Shown: positions 10,101 through 18,610 of the stretch, piece after piece
Layout of the letters: each line of letters begins with the position of its first letter
Position numbering within the stretch: position 1 is the first letter of the stretch
DNA from: Methanosphaera sp. BMS
GTDB lineage: Archaea > Methanobacteriota > Methanobacteria > Methanobacteriales > Methanobacteriaceae
NCBI RefSeq assembly: GCF_003268005.1
Contig: NZ_CP014213.1
Span: forward strand, 2,687,501 to 2,751,500
Direction: 5' to 3'
Length of the DNA: 64,000 nt
The notes under the pieces: generated by a model
Told to the model about the DNA's origin: nothing
The model's input: the letters and a program-made list of their open reading frames with translations, nothing else
Databases searched by the model: none
Translations under genes and position numbers: made by a program

Positions 10101-12748
10101 CCAGGTAACCATTCAAGGGTTCCGTGGGTACCCATGTGAACTATGGCATCTACATCCCATATTTCATTCAGGTACTTGTAGTATGCTAGGTATGGTGGCG
10201 GTGGAGATAACGTATCGCTGTGGTAATCTGCAACTTCATCCCATCCCCTTGCCGGCTGTACACTTATGAATATGTTACCTATATGCATACCCGGCACGAT
10301 AAGTGAAGTGTTTTTATATACCATAGCTGATGTTTCAAATCCTTCTCCCCAATTTTCAATCATGGATTCCTGAAGATTTTCTGGTAGTTCATTGAACCAT
10401 TTCTGGTACTGTTCTTGACTGATGATTTGATGATTTGCTTCCAATTCATCCCGATACTTTTCTACATATTGCTCGAGAAGTCCAATAGCATGTGTACCTT
10501 TGTTACTTAACTCTAAGATTAAGGTTGTTAATTCATCAGTTGATGGGATATCATCGACACTTTCATATCCAATGTCATATCCGTTCTCTTTCATCTGAAT
10601 CAACATTTCACGAACGCTTTCAAATACATCTAAATATGAAGCTCCAACATCTGCTTTTCCTGGAGGGTAACTGTAAAGAATAATAGCAATCTTTTTATCT
10701 TTGTTTTCCATATCCTTTAGTTTGGCCCATCCGTTTGTGATGTTAACATGTTTTTCCAGTCCACTTTGGATAATTATTTCATTACCTTCTTCATCAAGGT
10801 ATGATACTGGAATCGCACCGAAAACACCTTCAAATTGTGGAACTGTCACGCCCATTGTCCATTCAGCTTGTGGTCCATATTTGCTTTGATAACTTGTGAT
10901 ATCTATAGCATCTAACGCTCTAAGAATTGAGACATTAGTATTTTTGAATGTATTTATAGGTATTTCAGTACCCATATTGATGTAATCCATGGAAAATGAA
11001 TATAATGAACTTACTGCACTTACACCATGTTTCAATGCCATGTCTCCAACAGTTAAATTCTGTAAGAATTCACTGATTGACGGAGTTGTGGATTTTTGGT
11101 ATAAGTTTATTGCGGCACGTCCTTGTTTTTCATATTCCTTGATCATTGCATCTATTACCTCTCCGCCAGGATAATAACTTGTTATTACAACGAAACTCCC
11201 ATTAATCTTGACATTTTTATCGTACCATGTTTCAAATTCGTTGAAAATGGTCTTAGGGTCGTTGTTTTTAGCGTTCCACGCAGTCAGGTTTTGGGTCATC
11301 CAGTTTAGACTTCCAGCACCGTCATCGTTATAACCTGGATTGGATAAAATCCATGAATTAATTTCCTGTTGGGTTGGAGTTAGTGTGAAACTTTTATGTC
11401 CTGGATAATATATCCCCCAATCAGTTCGCTCTAATATAGGACTCCCATTCTTCTTTGTAGGATCAACATCCGAATCGCCAAGCAAATATTCTATATATTT
11501 ATAGAAATTTTTCATATTTGTCTGTACTGTTTCATTGTCAGTTATTCTTTCAGCTTGCCAATAAGATCCTATGTATGTATTTTCCAGTGAATATGGATCT
11601 CCACCTACAAATCCCCAACTTCGCAGGTTTCCCTGGAACAACTGTTCGGAGTATATACCGAAGGTATATGCTATCATGTTGTTCTGTGAAGCTGGTGATT
11701 CACCTATCAGGCGTACGTCGATACCAAATCCATTACCTTCCGAATACATATCCACCAATATGAAATTGGTATAGTCCAACATCCATTGGTCAGAGTTATC
11801 ATATCCTTCGATAATGTTATAACTTTCAAGGAAGTATACTCTGTCACTAATGCTTTTCAGTGCTTCTACTTTCTCTTTCTGACCGTCCGTGGATGTAGCA
11901 CCTGAATATGAGATTATTGCTATATCAGGGATGAACGTGTAATTAATATCTGTTTTGGATTTGTTTGTAATTGTTACAGATTCGTTACCTAAAGCATATG
12001 TACCGTAACTAAATGTTACTGTATAGTTGTTTTTAGTTAAATTATCTACTTTGTAGTTACCAGATTTGTCACTTTTTGTTTGAGCTACTTTAACTCCATA
12101 TGAATCATAGATAACAACTTCAGCCCCTTCGGTAACATAACCATCCTCTTCGCCACCGGCATATTTACCGGTAGTGTTGTTATATACCTGGGTTACTGTA
12201 CCTGAGATACTGTAAGTAGCATTTTTACTGTTACTGCTACCAGCATTTTTCAGTACTTTCTTCGTGTTGTTGGCTATTTTTTCATTTTCAAGTTTTCGAG
12301 CTCTTTCCTGTGCAACTATTGCTTGTTGTTTAGCATAGGAACTACTTTTCACTGTTTTCTGTGTTTTCTTGGTATTGGAGTACTTCTTTGTATAACTCTT
12401 TTGTGTAGTCTTTTTATTGCTTGTTTTAGTATAAGTTTTTTGACTACTTTTGTTATTTGTGACATTGGATTTTACCTTGTCACTTGAAGAAGTCTCGTCT
12501 TCATTGTCAATTTTCGCTGATTTCTTAATGTTATCCTTGCTTTTTTCAGATAACTTTACAGTTGTGACGTTGTTTGATACATCTACATCTGATGTATCTT
12601 TAGTTATTTCACTTGTATTTATATTGTCATTTATTTCTGTGAGATTACTGTCATTTAATTTTTGATCTTTGTGATCAACTGCGGCTACTGTTGTACAAAG
12701 TAAGAGAACAATGATTAACATACATAATGAAAAGGTCTTAGTTTTCAT
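7151..12748 (-). CDS. Secreted, membrane-anchored CobN/magnesium-chelatase H-like protein
   Basis: About 1865 residues. An N-terminal signal peptide (hydrophobic to about residue 25, ending near TTVAAVD) leads into a Lys/Ser/Thr-rich linker (about 60-165) and a carboxypeptidase-regulatory-like beta domain (about 180-275). The central 1300 residues are CobN/ChlH-like, with the family hallmark HMGTHGTLEWLPG near 872-884 followed by YPYIVSNPGEGMTAKERS. A Gly/Ser/Asn low-complexity stalk (about 1655-1810) precedes one hydrophobic helix (AAYLVGVVLVGLLFF) and a basic tail RTPRERKR, so the chelatase-like body is outside the cell. CobN proper inserts cobalt with CobST in the cytoplasm; no AAA partner is seen here. 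The second of two tandem ATGs (12748) is preferred because GGTGAT then sits 5 bases upstream. The metal or tetrapyrrole ligand is unknown. Confidence 0.8.
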   Translation of the reverse strand: MKTKTFSLCMLIIVLLLCTTVAAVDHKDQKLNDSNLTEINDNINTSEITKDTSDVDVSNNVTTVKLSEKSKDNIKKSAKIDNEDETSSSDKVKSNVTNNKSSQKTYTKTSNKKTTQKSYTKKYSNTKKTQKTVKSSSYAKQQAIVAQERARKLENEKIANNTKKVLKNAGSSNSKNATYSISGTVTQVYNNTTGKYAGGEEDGYVTEGAEVVIYDSYGVKVAQTKSDKSGNYKVDNLTKNNYTVTFSYGTYALGNESVTITNKSKTDINYTFIPDIAIISYSGATSTDGQKEKVEALKSISDRVYFLESYNIIEGYDNSDQWMLDYTNFILVDMYSEGNGFGIDVRLIGESPASQNNMIAYTFGIYSEQLFQGNLRSWGFVGGDPYSLENTYIGSYWQAERITDNETVQTNMKNFYKYIEYLLGDSDVDPTKKNGSPILERTDWGIYYPGHKSFTLTPTQQEINSWILSNPGYNDDGAGSLNWMTQNLTAWNAKNNDPKTIFNEFETWYDKNVKINGSFVVITSYYPGGEVIDAMIKEYEKQGRAAINLYQKSTTPSISEFLQNLTVGDMALKHGVSAVSSLYSFSMDYINMGTEIPINTFKNTNVSILRALDAIDITSYQSKYGPQAEWTMGVTVPQFEGVFGAIPVSYLDEEGNEIIIQSGLEKHVNITNGWAKLKDMENKDKKIAIILYSYPPGKADVGASYLDVFESVREMLIQMKENGYDIGYESVDDIPSTDELTTLILELSNKGTHAIGLLEQYVEKYRDELEANHQIISQEQYQKWFNELPENLQESMIENWGEGFETSAMVYKNTSLIVPGMHIGNIFISVQPARGWDEVADYHSDTLSPPPPYLAYYKYLNEIWDVDAIVHMGTHGTLEWLPGHTLGMQETDWSFQLTNVPIIYPYIVSNPGEGMTAKERSFAQVITHMTPVTVDSSLYGDYVKLEDSMSRYTEIRKLNSTGTDVYESEILNISSELGYRPMEEDETFDEYVEFLHAQIESMETDKITLGNHVLGHIWNDTEMVEGVKTIAASRTYILQNLMELRYPGFIGQDYYTLIKDRSFEPYKDDLNNMLTNIISLLVDGNSIDDVAETYMQNNESALYQDITDVYNIIEGIKDNKEWASIFTALDGGYVEPGLSADPSYSDVLPTGRSLYASDTTKMPSKNAWEMAKNAVDIMIRNYYENNAGSWPQLNAIVIWGTEVLRTEGVSLAEFLYFMGVEPTWDHNGKYNGLKVIPLENLTLKLSDGSVINRPRLDVFTTIVSSNPQWIKMLNDAVKLVYDLNESSTGKNIENYVIKHINEYIEAYNKTEGALDRVFGLRGAILEGTGVSDLAPSVTNWQDSENGISNELSSVYMSRISNAWNVNDNGKIEVTNNTDQFTYLLSHLTLLTQNLDSTWRVTDSDDYADWFGGLLNAANTLGAKVNTQLLDIRDKNNIISSTLVEEIQKEIRDTLLNPTYIDSQINGASGWNAMAAKLQNAMEIMFTTQGYAEDRHGNAVEVNRTGNNAGALGSGLITQIGKMLVSDKLNVNKDYKAYAFQSMAGWLLTTDMNGFWESNQALREQLSNKYIQSAVQYGIACCHHTCKNVVFNKWVVKTSTVPNEMKQQFSDMMAASTSYKGSLLDPNDLPYTNTLVEDDYSGEIDLTSTVTEIGIDASAVDTGVSGNPNANANGQSAGSGSVANLVGPGNADTQNTNGTNGTATDGNGNEGSGSQSNGNGENTGNSDSGDSGANSGSGTSGSGTSSNNYGDGVSVGTNGGAGDSKTNSTAEGSGSSVGDVSSAEAASNAQAANAEASAGSKSDDGEASAASAGSAMKSVFEVTKKKLSKSAPQDSEISAAYLVGVVLVGLLFFAGFEGRTPRERKR

Positions 12749-13037
12749 CATATATCACCATTGTAGTGTATTTAATTAAATTACATTTATACTCTATCAA
12801 TATATTATGAATATAAATACACTATTACTAAATAAGTTTAATAATATTAATAAAGGTATGTATAATTTATTTATTGATGGGTATTACTAAGAATAAAATA
12901 CATTAAAATCGGTTATTTTTTTTAAATGTGGTTCTGGATGTTTCATTTAAAAATAGGGGGGAAATTATGATTACTTTGAAATTATAGAAATATCGTTTTT
13001 CAAAAAAATTTGGAGGTTAGGAAAGTAAATAAATTAC

Positions 13038-15524
13038 TTATGTGATAGTCAATGATTTGGAGGAGTATTTGATTGGATTGGATTGTGTGTTTCCGTTGTA
13101 GTTAATTGTTATCTCATATACTCCAGGGTTCATGTAGTTTGGTATTGTGTATTCCCATTTTGCCAGTCCTTTTGTTATGTTTTTGGTTGTGTATACTTCT
13201 TCGAAGAATTCCGTGATTAATGGTACGGTTTTTCCATTTACTTTGAAGACATATTTTCCACTTATGACTGGTGTTTTGGTGTTTTTGTTGGTTAATGTTG
13301 CCGTTAGGTTCACAGCTTTACCTGGTGTTGCTTTGATAGGGTTTATTTTTACAACTACGTCCTGTTTGGATATGTTTATTGTTGAGTTGATGACTTTTGT
13401 GTTGTATCTGTAGTTTTCACCGAGGGTTATTTTGAATTTGTTTTCGCCCGGTGGTAGGTAGGGTACGATTATTTCGGTGTCAAGTATTGAGTTTGATACT
13501 GTGAGTGTTTTTACTGTTCTGTCTCCTAGTTTTATTGCTACTTGTGTGTTTCCGTAGATTTTGTTTCCGTTGGTGTCTGTTAGTGTTTGTTTGATTCTGA
13601 TTTTTTGTTCACTTGTTCCGTTTAGTTTTATTGTGAATGTTTTGTATGTTCCTTTGTTAACTGTCATTTTGGTGCTGTTTTCTGCTCTGTTGAATCCTGT
13701 TTTTGAGAATATTGCTGTTACTGTGTATTCTTTTCCACTGTAGCTTGCAAGTGTCATTGTAAGGGTACCTTTACCGTTTTTGATGGTTATTGCGGATGTC
13801 TGTGTGTTGATGTCTTTTATGCTTAATCCGTTTATTTTAACTACTGCTGTTCCGTTTACTGCTTTTTTGGCAGTGTCGGTTATTGTTAGGTTGATTTTGA
13901 TTGTTTTTCCTGTGTCAACCTTTTTAGGTGCCTGGATTGTGATAATGGCATCTTTTTTATCAAATGGGGATGTGTTGTTGAATACTGTGATGTTTTTTAG
14001 GTTTTTACCTACTTTAACAGCCTTGTCACCATACAGGTCATTTGCTACTAAATCATTGTTTTTAACACATGTATTATTGGTATTGTCTACACATACGCCT
14101 ATTGATTTATTCTGTTTGTCAAATATTTTTATATTATTTCCACTTACAACCGTGTTATCGGCTTCAATCTGTACATGTATACCTGTATTTGCAGGTCTGA
14201 TGTCTTCTACGATATAGTTAACGGTAGTTAAACTGTTACCTGTCAGGTTCATTTCATTATTGGTATAGTTGTTGTTTCCACAACGTGAACTACCAATACC
14301 CATTGAATATAAACCTTCTCCGGTTATGTTGTTGGAGTCATAGTTACTGTCAGAACATCTGAATACTTCAATACCATATGTAATTGTGGAGTTCAGTACA
14401 ATCTTATTGTTTTTAACGGTTATGTTGTATGATGGTCCACCACCCATACAAGTGGTGATAATACCAAATCCTATAGCTTCGTTATCATCTGTAAAAACTG
14501 TTTTGTTAAAACAATAACCGTATACATCATTATTTGCTATTAAAGAATTGGTTACGCTATTACCCATCTGAATTCCATCAACATATCTTTCACCGTAAGC
14601 TGATACTTTGTTGTTGATTACTTTTACATCATCAAGGCATCTTAACACGTTTATAGCATAAACGAATCTGCCTTCAGTTACATTAACTGTATTGTTTCTG
14701 ATGGTTATGTTGGATGGTATGCTACTTGGATCACCCTGTACTTCTATTCCATCAATTGAACCATAGTTTTCGTTTACTCCATCTTTAGCAAGTGTGGCAA
14801 ATACCTTGTTGTTTTCGATTGTGGAATTAGCACCACTGGTAAAGATTCCTAAGGTGTAAGGTAAATCTTCACGGTCACCACTACCCCATGTGATATCTTT
14901 TGCAGGACCATATACCTTAACGTTGTTGTTTGCTATGAGTACATTGTTGGCTTCATTTTTTATACCTTCTGTTATGCCATCGGTTTTTGTTATACTGATA
15001 TTGTTATTTGTTATTTTAACTCCTTCAGCCTCATTGAATATGGCACTATTAAATTCGTCGACATTTATATCAAGAATAGTAATGTTTGTTATCGTGTTGT
15101 TTCCTGCATCTTCGGTTATATAGATTTGTCCATTGTTAATTATTGAGTTTTTTTCTCCAATTAATGTGATTCCCGGTTTGTCTATGAAGAAGTTTTTTCC
15201 ATTAAATTCTCCTGATAGTTTGATTGTATCATTTGCTTGAACTATCTTGGTCGTTGACCAATCATCTTGGGCGAAATATCGTCCATAGTTATCATCATTA
15301 ACAGTATATGTTGATGATTTAATATTTTTGGTTTCTTTTGCAATATCCGATTGTTTTGTTGTCGTCAAATCAACATTATTATCCATACTCATGTCTGATA
15401 TATCTGCTTCAACTTGAATGTTATCTGTTGATATTTGTGTTTCATCACTAGCAGACACAGCACTAAGTGTGATAATTAAAGCAATTAAGGATACGACAAA
15501 AAGAAGTGTTTTTCTTTTATTCAT
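13038..15524 (-). CDS. Adhesin-like surface protein (beta-helix plus Ig-like repeats)
   Basis: 828 residues with a signal peptide (hydrophobic core LLFVVSLIALIITLSAVSA). Residues 75-515 carry many short repeats of the form NNxI or NNxV, such as ANNNVKVYG and ITIRNNTVNV, typical of a right-handed parallel beta-helix. Residues 520-828 form Ig-like beta domains. No C-terminal membrane helix or sortase-type motif is seen, so anchoring is unexplained. The last third is almost identical in DNA and protein to the 30.3 kb adhesin, while the N-terminal parts are clearly related but diverged. Such proteins are presumed to mediate contact with gut microbes, host or substrate; the ligand is unknown. Confidence 0.8.
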   Translation of the reverse strand: MNKRKTLLFVVSLIALIITLSAVSASDETQISTDNIQVEADISDMSMDNNVDLTTTKQSDIAKETKNIKSSTYTVNDDNYGRYFAQDDWSTTKIVQANDTIKLSGEFNGKNFFIDKPGITLIGEKNSIINNGQIYITEDAGNNTITNITILDINVDEFNSAIFNEAEGVKITNNNISITKTDGITEGIKNEANNVLIANNNVKVYGPAKDITWGSGDREDLPYTLGIFTSGANSTIENNKVFATLAKDGVNENYGSIDGIEVQGDPSSIPSNITIRNNTVNVTEGRFVYAINVLRCLDDVKVINNKVSAYGERYVDGIQMGNSVTNSLIANNDVYGYCFNKTVFTDDNEAIGFGIITTCMGGGPSYNITVKNNKIVLNSTITYGIEVFRCSDSNYDSNNITGEGLYSMGIGSSRCGNNNYTNNEMNLTGNSLTTVNYIVEDIRPANTGIHVQIEADNTVVSGNNIKIFDKQNKSIGVCVDNTNNTCVKNNDLVANDLYGDKAVKVGKNLKNITVFNNTSPFDKKDAIITIQAPKKVDTGKTIKINLTITDTAKKAVNGTAVVKINGLSIKDINTQTSAITIKNGKGTLTMTLASYSGKEYTVTAIFSKTGFNRAENSTKMTVNKGTYKTFTIKLNGTSEQKIRIKQTLTDTNGNKIYGNTQVAIKLGDRTVKTLTVSNSILDTEIIVPYLPPGENKFKITLGENYRYNTKVINSTINISKQDVVVKINPIKATPGKAVNLTATLTNKNTKTPVISGKYVFKVNGKTVPLITEFFEEVYTTKNITKGLAKWEYTIPNYMNPGVYEITINYNGNTQSNPIKYSSKSLTIT
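13048..13976. repeat. Direct repeat copy A (929 bp) flanking the NRPS cassette
   Basis: This segment matches 30272-31200 with only scattered substitutions and no length change; the two copies are offset by exactly 17,224 bases. It encodes the Ig-like C-terminal part of the adhesin. Identity ends abruptly at both edges, which suggests gene conversion or a recent segmental duplication. Both copies have the same orientation. Confidence 0.9.
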
Positions 15525-15983
15525 ATCAATTACCTAATTTATATTTAATATAATCATCTATTAGACATAATTTTTTTAAAATATTAAAAATTAATTGATT
15601 ATATGATATTACTTATGTCTAGTTTTTATTATTATATTTTATTATAATTATCTGATTCACTTCAAAAACTTTATATTGAAGGAAAAACTTTTTAAAAAAA
15701 GTAAATGCCTGTATTATGAATAATAAATTAGTGTAATTCATTTTTAGGGGTTGATTTAAAAAAATAGTATATTTGACATAACATCAGGATATAAAAGCAG
15801 ATGTATCCATCAATGTTATGTTTTGAAGTCGAGGCGAATTCTTAATCTTTTTTGCCCATATCTATTTTATGATAAATTGGTACCACAACTAAGTTTAATT
15901 TAACTCTTAGCCATGGTATTTATCTGTTCTATTGTCGGTCGTGTCAAAACCTTCCGCATATGATTTCTAAGGGTGTACTTATA
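15525..15983. other. 459 bp intergenic region with two inverted repeats
   Basis: No convincing gene is present between the SpoIIE-like gene end and the adhesin start. TAGACATAA at 15562-15570 and TTATGTCTA at 15613-15621 are perfect inverted repeats in the adhesin's upstream region and could be an operator. A second, composite hairpin lies at 15776-15821 and is listed separately. The stretch 15822-15983 is less AT-rich than the rest of the spacer but I see nothing in it. Confidence 0.5.
15776..15821. other. Composite stem-loop, possible structured RNA or operator
   Basis: ACATAACAT at 15776-15784 pairs perfectly with ATGTTATGT at 15813-15821. Inside it GGATA at 15787-15791 pairs with TATCC at 15804-15808, leaving a 12-nt loop. 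Two nested stems separated by short internal loops are unlikely to be a simple terminator. No T-tract follows at once. Confidence 0.4.
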
Positions 15984-17873
15984 TTATTTTTTAACTTTAA
16001 TTATTAATAATGTCATATCATCAAATTGTTCCATGTCTTTGGAAAAATTATTTATGTCACAGATTAAACTATTTATTATGTCCCCGTTTTTATTTGTGTT
16101 TATATGATGCAATATTCTTTCTTCACCATATAATTCATCATTGGCATTTTGAGCATCTGTAATTCCATCCGTATAAAGAATCATTTCCTCTTCCAATTCA
16201 ATTTCATGATTAGTATACTCATAATCCTCCCATACTCCTAGCACTATCTCCGAATCAATATCAAGTAATTCATAGTTTTCATTGTTTTTTATTATTGGAG
16301 GTGTATGGCCTGCATTGGCATAGGTTAATTTATGAGTTTTATTGTTGTATATTGCTAAAAATAATGTGATAAACATCATCTCTGTATTGTTTTCACAAAT
16401 CTGATTGTTCACATCAGTTAACACTTTACCCGGATTAAGTTCATTTTTTATCAGCAGTTTAATTGACTGTTGGGTAATTATTGTAACTATCGCCACTGGA
16501 ACACCCTTACCTGAAGCATCACCAATGACAATCATGGTATTGTCCTCATCGATTTCATAGAAATCATAGAAGTCTCCACCAACTTCCCTTGCAGCCCTGC
16601 AATAACCTTCTACTTTGATATGCTTGTTGTCTATGATGTTTTTGGGTAATGTGGCTAGCTGTATGTTGTGTGCAATATTCAATTCTGTTTCAATACGTTG
16701 TTTTTCCGATTCAAGATGTTTTAAGTTTTCAATATAATCATTGTTGTAATTAATCAAGTCAGTATAACTTCTTGAAAGAATACCTATTTCATCATCCTGA
16801 TCCACATATTCAGAGTAAATATCCAATAGGGTATCCGATTCTATCTTTTCATGTTTTTTAATCAATGTTCCTATTGTTGAAAATGATTTTATTGGAGTTA
16901 CAATCTTATCCTCAATATACTTCAATATTAACAATGCAGGTATGAAAAACATTAGAATAATCACATCTATTATCAATAGCATAATCAAATACTGTTGGTT
17001 TGTTGCTATGAAATTTAATAAACTTGACAATCCATCTCTTAATGGGCTAAATATTACCGTAATCTCAACAACCAATACTATCAACGTTACTGTGGCGAAG
17101 TAATTCATTATTTTTTCAGGAATCGATACATATTCTATCTTGTTCAGGTATTTGATTGGTTTTTTAATGTATATGATTAACAATATTATCGTTACGATTG
17201 TAAAAAGCATATTAAGATTATAAGTATTATATGAAAAATCGGATATAATATTTATAATTACACTGATTGCTATTATATAATATATTATTACATATTTTTT
17301 TTCATCGTATGTTTTTTCAGATATTTCAGGAGTATATGAAAAATCCTTTAATTGACTTATCAACATGAATATAATAGTGAATAGGAATGCATAGTTAACA
17401 AAATTTGTAAAGTACTGTAATCCTATATGGAAATTCAAACCCATTGACTCAGGATAGCACATCTCAATTATGTTCGCGGTCAATGTTGAATATAACAATC
17501 CACATTCATTTACCATGATTATCAGATAAATCATGTTATATATATTGTTCAATCTGGGTTTGGTAATTGGGAATCTTTTCGGATTCTTAGTATACCATAA
17601 TTTGTAGGCCAAGTATGATACTAAAAAACTCACAATAGCAGATAAGACGGCTAGTTGTATCGAGTAACCTCTAAACAAGTCACAGATAAAATTGGCTATT
17701 ACAGCACCTATACAACCGTATGGACCGAAGAATAGTCCGGAGATAAATAATATTCCCAGATGTGGATTTAATTCTCCACCAAAATTTGGGGCAGTAACTA
17801 AATAGAAGTAACCCAAATCAAATATCATCATCAGAATAAACGGTATAATAAAATTTTTTATTTTATCTTTCAT
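15984..17873 (-). CDS. Membrane-bound SpoIIE/RsbU-type serine phosphatase
   Basis: 629 residues. The first 325 or so contain about nine to ten hydrophobic segments forming a membrane sensor. A HAMP-like/coiled-coil linker (about 330-405, with VTPIKSFSTI and an ESEKQRIETELNIAH helix) follows. Residues 410-629 form a PP2C-type phosphatase with the metal-binding motifs AREVGGDFYDFY, IGDASGKGV, YTDGITDAQN and FDDMTLL all intact. In bacteria such enzymes dephosphorylate STAS antagonists. The start ATG overlaps the upstream kinase stop by 4 bases, so it is translationally coupled. It is the last gene of the NRPS operon; the STAS protein two genes upstream is the obvious substrate. The signal sensed is unknown. 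Confidence 0.88.
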   Translation of the reverse strand: MKDKIKNFIIPFILMMIFDLGYFYLVTAPNFGGELNPHLGILFISGLFFGPYGCIGAVIANFICDLFRGYSIQLAVLSAIVSFLVSYLAYKLWYTKNPKRFPITKPRLNNIYNMIYLIIMVNECGLLYSTLTANIIEMCYPESMGLNFHIGLQYFTNFVNYAFLFTIIFMLISQLKDFSYTPEISEKTYDEKKYVIIYYIIAISVIINIISDFSYNTYNLNMLFTIVTIILLIIYIKKPIKYLNKIEYVSIPEKIMNYFATVTLIVLVVEITVIFSPLRDGLSSLLNFIATNQQYLIMLLIIDVIILMFFIPALLILKYIEDKIVTPIKSFSTIGTLIKKHEKIESDTLLDIYSEYVDQDDEIGILSRSYTDLINYNNDYIENLKHLESEKQRIETELNIAHNIQLATLPKNIIDNKHIKVEGYCRAAREVGGDFYDFYEIDEDNTMIVIGDASGKGVPVAIVTIITQQSIKLLIKNELNPGKVLTDVNNQICENNTEMMFITLFLAIYNNKTHKLTYANAGHTPPIIKNNENYELLDIDSEIVLGVWEDYEYTNHEIELEEEMILYTDGITDAQNANDELYGEERILHHINTNKNGDIINSLICDINNFSKDMEQFDDMTLLIIKVKK

Positions 17874-18250
17874 ATTTTCACATTTTTTATTATTGTCATA
17901 TGATTTTTGTTATCTTTATATTCATAATACATTTCATCTGCAAGATTTTTTACCAGATGGATTCCTAAACCCCCAATTTTTGCATCTTCAATGTTGTCTG
18001 GAAGTTCAGGAGATTCAACTATCAACGGATTGAATTCATTTCCGTCATCTTCGAATTTAATCGTCAGCATATTTTCATCCAACTCAAAACTTGCTATTAT
18101 ATAGCTGCATTCGGAGTAATTGGCTATGTTGACGAATATTTCTTCAATAATTAATCGGACATCAAAGTTATTTAAATTAAATTCTTTTTCGAAAAATTCA
18201 TTCAATCTATTTAACTCTTCTATTTTGGGATATAATTTAATGGATTTCAT
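17870..18250 (-). CDS. RsbW-like serine kinase (HATPase_c_2, anti-sigma-factor type)
   Basis: 126 residues, about the size of RsbW/SpoIIAB. GHKL ATPase motifs are complete: N-box EEIFVNIANYSE, G1 FEDDGNEFNP and G2 GGLGIHLVKNLADEMYY. In bacteria these proteins phosphorylate a STAS antagonist and sequester a sigma factor. Archaea have no sigma factors, so its partner must be something else. It overlaps the STAS gene upstream and the phosphatase gene downstream by 4 bases each, showing tight coupling of the three switch components. Confidence 0.88.
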   Translation of the reverse strand: MKSIKLYPKIEELNRLNEFFEKEFNLNNFDVRLIIEEIFVNIANYSECSYIIASFELDENMLTIKFEDDGNEFNPLIVESPELPDNIEDAKIGGLGIHLVKNLADEMYYEYKDNKNHMTIIKNVKI

Positions 18251-18546
18251 TGTATCGTCAATAATTTATCAAACCCTGACATTCTGAATATCTCTTTTAG
18301 TGTTTCATTAACATTTATGATTGTTAACGGTGTGTCAGTGCTTTTTAATTTCTTTTGTGTGGCTATTAATAAACGTAGTCCAGCACTTGAAATGTATTCT
18401 AATTTTTCAAAGTCTAATGTTAGCGAATCAATGTTTTTGATATCTTCATTCAATGATTCTTCTAGTTGCTGTGAAGTAATGGTATCTATACGACCTTCCA
18501 CTTGTACTGTTAAATCGTTATCAGAATATGTCTTATTAATGTTCAT
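18247..18546 (-). CDS. STAS-domain anti-sigma-factor antagonist (RsbV/SpoIIAA-like)
   Basis: 99 residues forming one STAS domain. The hallmark phosphorylation segment is LEYISSAGLRLLIATQK, with the conserved Ser in SSAG as the predicted kinase/phosphatase target. The end GFDKLLTI is typical of the family. The ATG is preceded by AGAGACTGAT. It lies 64 bases after the MATE-ATPase gene and overlaps the kinase gene by 4 bases. It should be phosphorylated by the adjacent RsbW-like kinase and dephosphorylated by the SpoIIE-type phosphatase; binding to the RsbW-like domain of the MATE fusion is an inference. Confidence 0.9.
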   Translation of the reverse strand: MNINKTYSDNDLTVQVEGRIDTITSQQLEESLNEDIKNIDSLTLDFEKLEYISSAGLRLLIATQKKLKSTDTPLTIINVNETLKEIFRMSGFDKLLTIQ

Positions 18547-18610
18547 TTATATCAGTCTCTTTTTAATCTTTATTTTACAATTTACAAAAGATTATTGTAT
18601 GATTATATGT

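Noticed and set aside
13147-15123. Long plus-strand frames opposite the adhesin, duplicated at 30.3-32.3 kb
   Set aside because: Mirror frames of the beta-rich adhesin genes; their duplication follows from the DNA repeat.
17870-18546. True sigma-factor control by the STAS/RsbW pair
   Set aside because: No sigma factor is present in the window and archaeal transcription uses TBP/TFB; the target must differ.
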